A stretch of DNA of 64,000 nucleotides from Cephalopachus bancanus. Taxonomy: Eukaryota > Chordata > Mammalia > Primates > Tarsiidae. The DNA is taken from assembly GCA_027257055.1 (NCBI GenBank), contig JAPVLO010000153.1:6510001-6574000 (forward strand), written 5' to 3'. The notes below the pieces were generated by a model. It searched no databases. It had not been told where the DNA came from and saw nothing but the letters and a program-made list of their open reading frames with translations. Of the stretch, positions 46,390-57,045 are shown one piece after another (the stretch's first letter is position 1; each line of letters opens with the position of its first letter). The position numbers and the translations under genes were made by a program.

Positions 46390-46534
46390 TTTGGAAGGAA
46401 AAGCTTATTGAGTCAGCTGCAGAGGAACAGAGAAATAGATACAGGGGAAGTTCGTCTGTGCATGGAGGAAATCTGAATCATGTGCACGACAGAGGGACAC
46501 AAGCAGCATGGCATGCAGCAGATGTCTACCTGGC
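46390..46534 (-). other. Weak candidate terminal exon
   Basis: An excellent minus-strand acceptor ('ttttcttctgtttctctgcc' then 'ag', ending 46535) is followed by an open frame of about 38 codons to a TGA. 'aataaat' lies soon after. The frame is cysteine-rich and short, and another frame is equally open. It may only be splice-like text. Confidence 0.2.
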
Positions 46535-47345
46535 AGAGAAACAGAAGAAAATCCACTTTTGCCCACCTAGTAAAAAAATTAAGTCATGCCATTGAGGAAT
46601 TTTAAACAGAGGAGCAAAACATGCATATTAGAAAAATGTGCCTTGTACTCCCTAAACATAGAGATACAGACAGAGGCTTGTTTACAAATGTTAAGCAACA
46701 GCAAACCTCAAAATTTACCCCCAATTCTGCCACATACTCAGATAGTCATCTGTTAACATTATTTTTCATTTAGGGTCAGGGTGAAAGATGGGAAAGAAAA
46801 CAGAAAGTAGTGTTGGTCCTTTGAATTCTCTGGGATCCAGAGACTTCCATGAGCTAGGATGATTCAGGATAAGACTAACACTTCAAAATCATGAAGGAAA
46901 CTGTTTTGATAGTATCCAGATCAGAAAAGGAGAAAAGAAACAGCCAAAACATTGCCCACAGTACTCTCTAATATGAGTGATTTTACTTTATGCTTTATGT
47001 TTTTCAGTAGTCTCCAAGTTTCTGTATTTCCTTTATAATCTGAAGAAACATTATCTTTCATTTTGAGTATAATAGTAGAAGTGAATTAAACTTTCCAGAG
47101 TTTTTCTGATTTCTTTTATCTTTTTTGTCAAACTTCCGTCTTTGCATGTGCCAAAGGTCATGGAGAGTATGTTTAGGTTCATTTATTTATTATTCAGAAT
47201 ACTGGGACACTGGAGGAAAAGTCCTAGGAGATCAGGCTTGCACAGAGGTGATGAATTCTAGTTCATCATTGATTTTCATAGAAGTTACACTTCCTTCAGC
47301 CTCTTCATCCAGCAAGCAGCATTAATGATGGGATTTATTTCTTCT
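46535..47345. other. Unassigned sequence
   Basis: No recognised gene or repeat. Confidence 0.4.
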
Positions 47346-47349
47346 TTAG

Positions 47350-47612
47350 AATGTTCATTCGTAGCAACTTGGATGGACTTAGAATCTATAATACTGAGTG
47401 ATCATTCACAGAAACAAAGAGCTGGGTACCACATGTTCTCACTCATAAGCAGACCTTGAACAATTATCATACTGTAAGAAAGGAATTGGCAGTAGAGAGA
47501 AACTGCCAGGGGAGGGGTCCACTCCTCATCAGCAAGGGTACCTGCATAATGAACATTTGTATACCCAACCCTGAATTGTACCCCACATCCTTAAAATAAA
47601 AAATAAAAAAAA
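47350..47612 (+). mobile_element. 5'-truncated L1 LINE, 3' end with A-rich tail
   Basis: 'gtagcaacttggatggactt', then 'gagctgggtaccacatgttc', then 'tcactcataagcagaccttg', ending in 'taaaataaaaaataaaaaaa'. About 0.26 kb of L1 3' end in sense. Weak flanking match 'aatgttc'. This shows what the end of a younger L1 looks like in this genome. Confidence 0.8.
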
Positions 47613-47799
47613 TGTAATGTTCTACCCCAACGTGTCACTAAAACAGTCTCATGCAACTGACACAGCTCTCTTTCTGAAGTCCTATTTTCTGAAATATCTC
47701 AGAAAACACACTTAGAGGTGGTGGCAGGGGACTGGCTGTTGCCAGATGTGCAACTTATCAGAATGACTTGAATGACTTGGTAAAGGCCTTACCTGGCTC

Positions 47800-47900
47800 T
47801 AGCGATGAGTGCCTTCATTTTACCAAAGAGGAAAGTAAAACCCAGAGAGGTTAAACAACCTGACCAAGGTCATGGAGCCAGTTAGATCACATTTCCTACT
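47800..47900 (-). repeat. MIR SINE
   Basis: 'cattttaccaaagaggaaag', then 'taaaacccagagaggttaaa', then 'caaggtcatggagccagtta' is MIR in reverse. Confidence 0.8.
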
Positions 47901-49474
47901 CTTAGACTATTCCTACTTTTAGAATATTGTTCTTCCTCTATCACATTGCCTACACACTAATTGTGTCAGCCTGGGGAGGAGGTGCTGGGAGGGGTAAGAT
48001 GACAGAGTAGTGATCTCGTCACAGAGGCCAAGAGGACTAGGGAAGTGGAAGGGGCGAGGATGGAAATCAACAGGGTGGGGGGCTAGGTGCCAACATCAGG
48101 GCAAGGCTCAAACAACCCAGTCTAATCCAAATCAGGCCGGCAAGCTGTCTTTGATTGATCCATCCGGCCGGGTTCTCCAAGCTGTAGTCCCTGTACTGTG
48201 CCCAGTTGGCAGGATGAAAACTATTTGAAAAATATCCGGAAATTGCTACTCACCAGGGAGCATCTGTGAAAAATACTGGCCACAAATGAGCTGGCAGTTC
48301 TCAGTGACTGCCAGGTCACCCTGCCCCAGCAAGTTTTTCTGAAGGGATTCTGGAATTGTTTCTCAGACGGGTTGCTGTAATTGCTTGAGCCTGGTGAACT
48401 TTGTTGCAGAATATTTCTCTAATGCATAAGAAAAGATGTGGGTATGTCAGAGTCTTGTACCCATAATCCTAGTTTTCAGACATACTCATGAGTAATCCCA
48501 TGGTGATGCTCTGAAATTCTTCCTCTAAAGTGAATTTTTTTCCCCAAATAATTTGCCATTTTATAAATCAGGATTTTTGATGGAGAAACCTTCCAGGGTC
48601 ATCAGAGTGAGGAAATTCCAGGATACTGAGATATAATCTGTACTTTTTTTGTACATTGCTGTTGGGGAATGGCAAGGGAAAAGCAGAGTTAGTCTCTCTT
48701 TCCCAGTGGCCTAGGATCATGGCTACTGTCCTGCCCTGTTGAGAATTTGCTCAACTTCTTACACTAATGACTTCTTAAGAAATCAAAGCTGGAAAAATCA
48801 AACCAAATTATTTTTCCTTCTTTTTTATCCCAGGTGCTCCAGTGATTTTTTTTCGCTTGTCTTCTAATATTACTCTCCAAAGTGACAGTAATGTCCTCAA
48901 CAAAATATCATGTAGATATTTTGGTTTAAGCTCAGAGTCCAGCCTCTTTTATCTTGTTTGAGAATGAGACTGCTTGCTGACACTTATTGACTGGTTGCTA
49001 TTTCCTCTGATCTTTTCACCTGCTGGGTAGGATCAAGCGGTTCACCAGATGAGGGTGCTCTGAGTTTTAATGAAGCAGTAGAAATCAAGAGAATAAAAAG
49101 TTTGCTTACCATCCGAATCAAATACACTAACTGTTCTGCTCATAAACTTCTATCATCTTTGCGACCTGTCTGGTGGCTTCTATTTATTTTAAACAGGTGC
49201 AAGACCACATAGGCTAAGAAGGAAGGAAAGATGGCGACAGAAGTAACCTCACGAACAGCAAGACCTGGAGAAGCTGAAAGTGTTTCAGGGAGGTCTCACA
49301 GCAGCTCGCACAGCAGAATTCCCAAGGATTCAGGTCATTATTTCTTCATAGGTTTTTGTCTTGCAGTTCCTTCCCCTATGCTTGCCCTTTCAACTCTACG
49401 AAGTACAAAGGTTCTCTGGACAGAGAATTGAAAGTCAGGGTAAGGAGAAAGTGGATGTGGGCAGCTGAGAGGTA
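47901..49474. other. Unassigned sequence with possible exons
   Basis: Besides the candidate at 48257, a minus-strand donor 'ggatg/gtaagc' lies near 49112, but frames before it hold stops. A plus-strand ATG in good context ('aagatggcg', 49231) opens 66 codons ending at 49431. No repeat is recognised. Confidence 0.3.
48257..48334 (-). other. Candidate internal exon
   Basis: On the minus strand an acceptor ('cagaatcccttcag') leads to a near-perfect donor ('gctccctg/gtgagtag' at 48254). Two of three frames are open. One reads QGDLAVTENCQLICGQYFSQ. The other ends SSFVASIFHRCSL in phase 0, which would fit the candidate at 43934. That two frames are open weakens the case. The edges may be off by a few bases. 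Confidence 0.25.
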
Positions 49475-49499
49475 TGAGAGAGAGAGAGAGAGAGAGAGA
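49475..49499. repeat. (GA)n simple repeat
   Basis: Twelve or so 'ga' units without interruption. Confidence 0.9.
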
Positions 49500-49741
49500 A
49501 AATCAGGAGGGGGGATTTTAAGTAGTGCTGAGTGGTAGGAATTGAATCTCTCTCAATTTCTTTTAAAAAAAACAAGTAAAAAATGAAATTTTTAAAATTC
49601 CTTTTGATTCCTGGATTTTTTTTTTAATGCATTCATGTATCACTTCAGCCATATAAGATTTCAGGATTTAATTTATATAAAAATGTCTTTTTTTAAATTA
49701 AAGGAGGTTGGTTGTGGGGATTGAAGTTTGTTTTATTTCAG

Positions 49742-49900
49742 AACTGTTTCAGAGACATCATCCATAAACAAAGTCTAAGTGGAAACACCACAGGGGACAC
49801 TAAGTTTGGCAGATACCACTTTGTACCTTGTCAACACAGAGGGGTCCCAGTTAACACTAGGAAATCTTCTTCCATCTTATCTATGTGCTCTTCCAAATAA
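49742..49900 (+). other. Candidate terminal exon, plus strand (52 codons and stop)
   Basis: A strong acceptor ('gaagtttgttttatttcag') is followed by an open frame starting NCFRDIIHKQSLSGNTTGDT, then KFGRYHFVPCQHRGVPVN. It ends at a TAA that overlaps an AATAAATAAAA poly(A) signal. The only obvious upstream partner is the ATG frame at 49231, whose donor is weak, so no gene model is offered. No repeat explains the segment. Confidence 0.3.
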
Positions 49901-50261
49901 ATAAAATCTATTGGCTGCAAACAAGGGCCCATCATCCTGCTCCTTTATAAGTGGCCACTGGTGGGTTCCACTCAGAGGAATTTTCAGCACCTTTCAAATT
50001 GGCTGATTCAAGTGTCCACTTATGTTGCCTCTGCCAGCCCTGCTAGCTTCAGGATTCCATCTTTTTATCATGATTTCCTATGTGATTGCTGATAAGCTCC
50101 CTTGGAAGATCCTTTTGCTTTCCTTATATCTATAAATATTGGCCATCCAATTTTTCAAAAAATGTCTTATTTCCATGAACTGACTCCAGATGCCATGCAC
50201 CAAGGGGGATTTCACGAATCCACATGGCTAAGTGACATGGCTTGCTTTATAGTCCAGAAGC
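49901..50261. other. Unassigned sequence
   Basis: No recognised gene or repeat. Confidence 0.4.
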
Positions 50262-50460
50262 TCCCAAGCTCGAATATGCATCAGAATAATTGATGCAAGG
50301 AGTGTCTGCTCAAAAGTAAAGATTCCAGGTCTTAGCCTAGGAATTCTGATCCAGGAGCTCTGGTGTAGTTCCAGGAATCTGCATTTTAAAACAGACTTCC
50401 AATGATTCTGATGCAAGTGGTTCTCAACTGCCCTTTGAGAGAACCTGGTAAAGGTGCTTT
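50262..50460. mobile_element. MER5A/MER20-type hAT MITE
   Basis: 'gaatatgcatcagaataatt', then 'agattccaggtcttagccta', then 'aattctgatccaggagctct', then 'gattctgatgcaagtggttc' is the order of the small Charlie-type MITEs. It could be MER5A or MER20. Confidence 0.75.
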
Positions 50461-50707
50461 CCATAGAACCCATCGATAGGTACCCTGTGAACCACTGACC
50501 TCCTCTAGGTCTGCAATCTGGCTTACTAGTGTAAGTAATCATTCACAAGGGAATAAGGAAGGGCCAGGGGAATTCACTGCCATGCTTTGAGGCACAGCAG
50601 AGTGCCAAGAGGGCATCCCCTTCAGGTCTAGCTAGGCATAAATCCAGGAGCTTTCTGGCTAGGTAAGGTATACACTTTTATGGCAAAGGATGCACAGTTG
50701 AAAGATT

Positions 50708-51020
50708 AAAAATCAACTTCTGGTCAGGGCACAGTGGCTCAGTCTGTAATCCCAGCACTTTGGGAGGCCGAGGCGAGAGGATTCAAGGCCCGTGGGTTCA
50801 AGACCAGCCTGGGCAAGTTGGTGAGACCTCATCTCTACAATAAATCGAAAAATTAGCCAGGCGTGGTAGCGCGTGCCTGTAGTTCTGGCTACTTGGAAGA
50901 CTGAAGCGGAAGGATTGCCAGAGCTCAGCAGGTCAATGCTGGGGTTGCCGTGAGTGGGCCACTGCACTCCAGCCTGGACAACAGAGTGAGATTCCGAAAA
51001 AAAAAAAAAAAAAATCAGCT
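50708..51020 (+). repeat. Alu SINE, lineage-type
   Basis: Full Alu from 50722 with a 17-base A tail. Flanks 'aaaaatcaacttct' and 'aaaaatcagcttcc' are a slightly diverged target duplication. Confidence 0.93.
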
Positions 51021-51364
51021 TCCTTTTTGCTTTCTGCAAGCTATTTGGTCATAACAATATGGAAAAAGAATGACTGGGTAAGGGAGAGACATACAGTGAT
51101 TGACTTCATAAGCTAAGGGCTGATTTTGTGAAAGGAGCATTAATTATCCCATGTGGCTCTAGAAGAAGTACAAGGATCAGTAAGTGGAAGCTGTAAGAAA
51201 GTAGAGTTTAGTTCAGTACACGGAAGTTAACCATTAAGGTTCTTAAAGATGAAGTGGGCACCACTGTTTGACAATGAGAACTGTACCATTTGAGAGCCAT
51301 GATAAAGGCGCCATGTTAACTAATCAACTAATTTCTGTAGCCTACATTTATTGACATGACATGA

Positions 51365-51530
51365 TATGAGGTGGTGGAAAGAGTCCTGGGCTTAGAATCA
51401 AACCTGGACTCAAAATCCTGGCATCTCACTGACTGTATGACCTTGGGAGTGTAATTTAACCTTTGTAAAGTTAATGTGATGATCAAACAGATACACATGC
51501 TAAGCACCTGGTGCCAAGTAGGAGCTCATA
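51365..51530 (+). repeat. MIR SINE cut by a mariner
   Basis: 'gaaagagtcctgggcttaga', then 'cactgactgtatgaccttgg', then 'gctaagcacctggtgccaag'. It ends at the TA where the mariner inserted. Confidence 0.8.
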
Positions 51531-52109
51531 CAAGGGGAGACCCCCAAAATTCAGAATTTATTTATTAAAAAGTTGTATATTTATTCTTACATGTTTAAAC
51601 TTCAATCACTTCTAAAGTACTCTCCATTTGATGCAATACACATATTGAGATGCTTTTTCTACTGCTCAAAACAATTTTTAAATTTGTCAAATGTTATGCC
51701 TTTTAGTTCTTCTGTTTTTTGTTTCACCTCTTCCACATAGGCACAATGTTTTCCTTTGAAGACTTTTTTCATTTGAGAAAACAACAACAAAAAAGTCACT
51801 CAGGGCGAGATCAGGTGAATAGGGAGAGTGGAACACAAGGGTCATGCTGTTTTTGGTCAAAAACTGCTGAACACTCAGCATAGTATGGCTAGGTACACCG
51901 GTAAATCACTCATTATGAAATGGGCAAATGCATTGAAAGAATCTCCAAAAAAAAATGTACTGACACCAAATGCAGCCTCTCACAACAATGCTAGCTGGTA
52001 CACTGATGCTGCCGAAGTGTTCCTAGGACACTTACCTAGCGGAGGAAGCCGTACTACATGGGGCCTGTCTTTCAAAAGATAATTCTGGTTGTTTTGGGAC
52101 CTCCCCTTG
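51531..52109 (-). mobile_element. Internally deleted mariner/Tc1-type transposon
   Basis: Ends 'caaggggagacccccaaaat' (51531) and, reversed, 'caaggggaggtcccaaaaca' (52109) are inverted repeats of about 25 bases. TA lies on both sides (51529-51530 and 52110-52111). At 579 bp it is about half of a full mariner. A minus-strand block (51881-51687) keeps FHSPYSPDLALSDFF, the transposase stretch holding the third catalytic aspartate. The terminal repeats differ from Hsmar1, so it is another family, which I cannot name. Confidence 0.78.
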
Positions 52110-52111
52110 TA

Positions 52112-52330
52112 TGTGTCTGTTTCCTGCCCCTTTCTTCTGTGTCTGGCATTGTTCTAGGCATCAGGAAAATAAGGAATAAGCAAGGCCTTCCCTGTGTCTC
52201 TCCCCCTCCAAAAGCTCCCCAGATAATAGTGGGAGACAATCAGAAACACAAATATGGCACAACACTGCACTTGGTGTAATACAGCACAATATGCAGGAGT
52301 TAACAGAGAGGCCCAGTGTGGGAGGGACCT
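52112..52330 (-). repeat. L2 LINE fragment
   Basis: 'gtctggcattgttctaggca', then 'agataatagtgggagacaat' is the reverse L2 end. Confidence 0.6.
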
Positions 52331-52504
52331 CCAGCTCTCTAGGAGCCGATGCTTCCTGTCACCTCAGGCTCCTGATGCTGTCATTTGAATTCAACTTCCC
52401 AACTTGGAATAACTATGCATCACTGGGAATGCTAAGGGGCAAAGAGAAATTATGCTATAAACCAAAGGTCAAATTCATCTTAGTTCTTTGTTTCTTTGGA
52501 TCCA

Positions 52505-52660
52505 TAAACTCAGCACGTGTTTTTTGAGCACCTACTGATCCCAGGTAGCAGCTTGAGATGTAGAACTAACAGACCCAATTCTTGCTCACTTGAGATCCAC
52601 AGTCTGTCTGTGGAGACAGGCAGAGGTGGATAAATACACTCAGCCCACAGCATCCCAATG
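52505..52660 (-). repeat. L2 LINE fragment
   Basis: 'ttttttgagcacctactgat', then 'ctgtctgtggagacaggcag' fits reverse L2. Confidence 0.5.
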
Positions 52661-53629
52661 TCCATCTCAAACAATAAGGTTTTGTCTTTCATTTTTCCAC
52701 ATAATTGTTATGTTTATCCCTGGCCAGGAAAACTCACTTTTGCCAACATGGCACTTCATCTTCTAATGATCTGAACTCATAGTAGACTATTTTATTCATG
52801 ATTCAGTTCAAAAACTTTATTCTTGACACTTTACAATAATGATATTCAAATATTTTTGATCACACATTTTTGTTAGTAATTAATTTTGAACTTACGTGGA
52901 TACATTATATACATATTCCTATTATTAACTAACTTCTCAAAGTGCACTATACACTACAAGTAAGGTGTTTATGAATAACAATGTTTATTAATTTGTATAT
53001 TAAATTATCTTGATAATTTCAATTTTAGGAGATCCAATTCATTAACAGATGTGATGAGACAGTCATTTTCCTCCCTTGTATTGTTTCTGAAAGTGTCATA
53101 TTAGGAGTAAATGGACCTCTGTCATTGTATTTTTGTAAGTTTATGAGATTGCATTATGGCAAATATTTCCTTACACTCACGTTTCCATGTGAAACTTCAT
53201 GTTGTGAAGGCAAAATTAGTTAAAACTAAATAATGCATCCATGAAGCACTTAACTGTGTACACAAAAACTGCAAAAAGCAGAGGGAGATCAAGTGGTGGC
53301 TGTCAACCTCACGGCTTTGTGGAACTTTCACACCTCCCTCAGCTTACCTCACACCTCTCACATGAACCTGATCTTCTTCCATACAGAAAGAATGAAAGCG
53401 CCTGTGGAAAACTGGTAAAGTTATTCTGTTTTCAAGTTTTAGGTAAGCATAAACAGAAGTTCTAATATTTTCTCTCTGCTTCCTGTTGGATCATCTTATC
53501 CTCTCTAGGAGTGTATGCTACAAACTTGAAGCCAATTCTTTACTCCATCCTGTTAAAAAAGAGCTCCATACTCCACACAACCGACTGTGTTGAACGGTAG
53601 CTCTTTTACTGACTCAAGAACACCATAAG
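52661..53629. other. Unassigned sequence, AT-rich
   Basis: No recognised gene or repeat. Some text (52800-53100) may be old LINE. Confidence 0.4.
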
Positions 53630-53925
53630 CTAGGTGCAGTGGCTCACACCTGTAATCACAGCACTTTGGGAGACCAAAGAGCAAGGATTGCTGGAGCCCA
53701 GGTGTTCAGGATCAACCTGGGCAACATAGCAAGACTTTATATCTCTACAAAAAAAAAAAAAATTCCAAAAATTAACCAGATTTGGTGGCATGCACCTGTA
53801 GTCCCAGCTACTCAGGGGACTGATGTGGGAAAATTGCCTGAGCCCAGAAGGTCAAGGATGCAGTAAGCCATGATCTGGCCACTGCCATCCAGCCTGGGCA
53901 ATGGAATGAGACCATAGAGCTCAGG
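53630..53925 (+). repeat. Old AluJ SINE
   Basis: 'gctaggtgcagtggctcaca', then 'caacctgggcaacatagcaa', then 'cctgtagtcccagctactca'. It has the classic AluJ text ('gcaacatag') and not the lineage variants, so it is older. Confidence 0.88.
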
Positions 53926-54391
53926 TGTGTTCCTGTTGTTCCTAATATAGACATATTTTAATAAACAACTGAAAATTGCTAGTCTTTTCTTACTAGCAAT
54001 TGTAATTCAGTGTGCAGAACTATTACCTGCTATAAAAATTAAAAATAAATTTTATATTTAAAAAACGGTATTTTTAGAAAATGAAATACACTTGCATTGT
54101 CTTCTTGTGTGTTGGAGGGAGCTGAGGGGCTGGTAGAAGCAGAAGAGTGAAGGAAGAAATTTCCTTGACACAGTTTTTGGGGTCTAGTTTCATGGGAAGG
54201 TAGAGAAAAGACAAGCTTTGTATGTTCATTATTAATATAATATCAAAGCATTCTCTTATGTAAAACAGGCACTCTTGCCATGTAATTCTACACACAAGAA
54301 ATAAAAATCATTATTTTAGTGAAAGAGAGAGTATATAGTGATTCTACATATTCCTTTTGTCCTGCTCTATCCCTTTCAGAATGCATTTGGA
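53926..54391. other. Unassigned sequence
   Basis: No recognised gene or repeat. Confidence 0.4.
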
Positions 54392-54893
54392 ACAAGCATT
54401 CTTAATCTTTTTTTGTACCATAGACCCTTAGCTGTTTGGTTGAAAACTATAAACACCTTCACAAAATAGCTTTTAAATGTGTAAAAGAATATACATAGAA
54501 TTACAAAAGAAACCAGTTATAATAAAACATTCAAAAATCAAAACATTAAAAAGGGAAATGTATGAAACAGTAGTATATGTGCTTCTATACTAACATTAAA
54601 AAATAACATCTGATAACAGCTCTATCAGAATTTCAAAGTAGTGGCAAGTGTAAACAATATGTAATAGCTATATATGTAATATATATATAATAACTATAAT
54701 GTGATTTTTAAAATCTATAATGTCTACTGTTGACATCAGTAATAATACTTCTGTAGTTAGTTGTTTATATTCATAGTTGAAGAAAATCCTAAATATTAAA
54801 TAGCAATTTGTGGAAATAAAGATGCGAGATTTTTCCCACCTAACTTCATGGATCCCTGAATCTTACTCAGGTCAAGAACCTTTCTATTAGAAT
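54392..54893 (+). mobile_element. hAT-Charlie-type DNA transposon fragment
   Basis: 'cattcttaatctttttttgt', then 'accatagacccttagctgtt', then 'ttataataaaacattcaaaa', then 'tcatggatccctgaatctta', then 'ctcaggtcaagaacctttct'. These ends and interior order are those of a common MER-type Charlie element. I cannot fix its number. Confidence 0.6.
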
Positions 54894-55673
54894 GAGATTC
54901 TTAAGACCTCATTGTACTGTCCCCAACAGCTTTCTGAATGTTGGACAAAGAGAACTAACTTATGAGTGTAATAGTTACATGTTTTCCAGAAGGTGTCAGA
55001 CTTGCATTTCTGAATACTAAAATCTACTGGCTTCTCTAATCTCTCCAAACTAACAAATCTACTGACTTACTTCCAAGATAGGTAATACAGTAGTTTCAGT
55101 TGCTGAAAATTAGATGAAAAATGCTTATTTCAAAGAGAAACGAAACACTTTAACGAAACAAATTCCACAAGGACCAAGAAAATGCTGTTTAAATGAAGTT
55201 TTACGGCAAAGAACCATCTAAAGAAACAGTATTGTTTTTGTGTCTTTTCAGTATGAAGATAGGATTTATGTTGTCAGCAAGGATCAGACATTGTAAAATT
55301 TCTGAAAATACATTATAGACATCTTATGGTTGAAGATGGATAAATTATATCCTCACAGAGGAGTTCATACAGAGAGGGATTATGGAAGAAATACTGAAAA
55401 TCCAGGCTATAAATAGAGGCTCTGGGTACAAAGCAGGGATTAGGCCATGGTTCTTCTTTTCATCTGAACTGTACCCTCAGAATTCTTCAAAGTCTTCTGG
55501 GAAACAAGAAATGTATTGGAAATGTAGTGCACTGAGTAAAATACATTTCCTCTAGAAGTTGTTGTTCTTATATGGACTATGTGGGCTTCTAACATATCTA
55601 AGGTATATACTCAAAACGATACTGTTAAATTAACACAGTATTTATCTTTTGAGGAAGAAATGGAGCTGTAATT
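54894..55673. other. Unassigned sequence
   Basis: No recognised gene or repeat. Confidence 0.4.
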
Positions 55674-55961
55674 AGAAAAGGGCATGAGAGGCCGGGCTCG
55701 GTGGCTCAGCCTGTAATCCCGTGCCTTTGGGAGGCTGAGGTGAGTGGATGGCCTGAGCCCACGGGTTTGAGACCCGCCTGGGCAGGCGAGACCTCATCTC
55801 TACAATAAATCAAACAATCAGCCAGGCGTGGTAGCGCATGCCTGTAATTCCAGCTACCTGGAAGGCTGAGGCGGAAGGATCGCCGGAGCCCAGCAGGTCG
55901 AGGCTGCGGTGGCCAGGAGTGGCCACTGCACTGTCTGGGTGACAGAGTGAGACTCCAACTC

Positions 55962-55997
<36 letters not shown>

Positions 55998-56008
55998 GGG
56001 CATGAGAG
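55674..56008 (+). repeat. Young lineage-specific Alu with 17-base perfect duplication
   Basis: Full Alu (55691-55991) with a tail of A15 followed by (aaaag)n. It is flanked by exact 'agaaaagggcatgagag' (55674-55690 and 55992-56008). It begins 'gccgggctcggtggctcagc', the lineage signature. This is the best candidate for the youngest insertion here. Confidence 0.96.
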
Positions 56009-56499
56009 GGGCTTCATGTAGTGTTAGTGTTTTATTTCTTAACCTGAAGAAGGACAGATGAATGCTCACTTTATGATAACTCATTTGTATTTTTCAATTG
56101 TGATAATTCATTTATATACTTGTATACTTTATGTATATGACACTTCACCATGAAAAGGCTTAAAAATATATCGTTACTATAGCCAATAGTCTACTCAAAA
56201 GACATATGAAATTAAGAGCTTAAGAATGAATAAACTCTAACTTAAGAGGACCGTTTTATTGTGTAACAGAAAAACTCTATCTCATCCATCTGACTTCTGG
56301 CTTTATAAACAAAGTACAGTTCAAGGCACTCTTTCTTCTATTGAGTATTCTTGGTGTTTTCAGTTTATACTTTTTTTCTTTTGCTGTTTATCTGGGGGAA
56401 ACATATTAATTAATTAATTCTATATTTTAATATGTAATTACAGATTATATAATTAATTAACTACACATATTATGTAATGAACAACAAATGTAATATGTG
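56009..56499. other. Unassigned AT-rich sequence
   Basis: Contains 'ttaattaattaattc' (56408) and a second 'taattaattaact' (56452). No gene. Confidence 0.4.
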
Positions 56500-57045
56500 C
56501 AGTCGACCCTCCACATCTGTGGGTTCCTCATCTGTGGATTCAACTAACCCTGAATCAAAAATATTTGAAAAAAAAAACTTGTGAGGATTGCCTGAGCCCA
56601 TGGGTTCGAGACCAGCCTGGGCAACTTGGTAAGACTTGGTGAGACCTCATCTCTACAGTAAATCAAAAAATCAGCCAAGCATGGTGGCCTGTGCCTGTAG
56701 CTCCAGCTACCTGGAAGTCTGAGGTGGAAGACTCACCTGAACCCAGCAAGTATCTTTAAGCAATAAATTTTAAACAATAAAAATTGCATTTGTACTGAAT
56801 ATGTACAAACTTTTTTCTTATCATTATTCTCTTAAAAATACAGTATAGCAGCTATTTAAGCAGCATTCATGCTGTATTAGATATTATAAATAATCTAGAA
56901 GCGATTTAAAAGCATATAGGAAGATGTGGGTAGTTTATATACAAATACTACCCCATTTTTATAGGGGACTTGAGCATCCATGGATCTGGGTGTCTGCAGG
57001 AGCTCCTGGAACCACTCCCCTGAGGATACCAATGCTTGATCATCC
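56500..57045 (-). mobile_element. MER2-type Tigger DNA transposon split by an Alu piece
   Basis: Starts 'cagtcgaccctccacatctg', then 'gggttcctcatctgtggatt'. After the Alu piece it goes on with 'tactgaatatgtacaaactt', 'tatagcagctatttaagcag', 'taggaagatgtgggtagttt', 'ggacttgagcatccatggat' and 'ccctgaggataccaatgc'. The whole MER2 order is present in reverse. Confidence 0.85.
56578..56755 (+). repeat. Alu fragment lacking both ends, inside MER2
   Basis: From 'gtgaggattgcctgagccca' to 'ctgaacccagcaag'. It has the lineage linker ('acagtaaatcaaaaaatc'). A duplicated scrap 'aagacttggtgagac' is also present. No tail or target duplication is visible. Confidence 0.85.
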
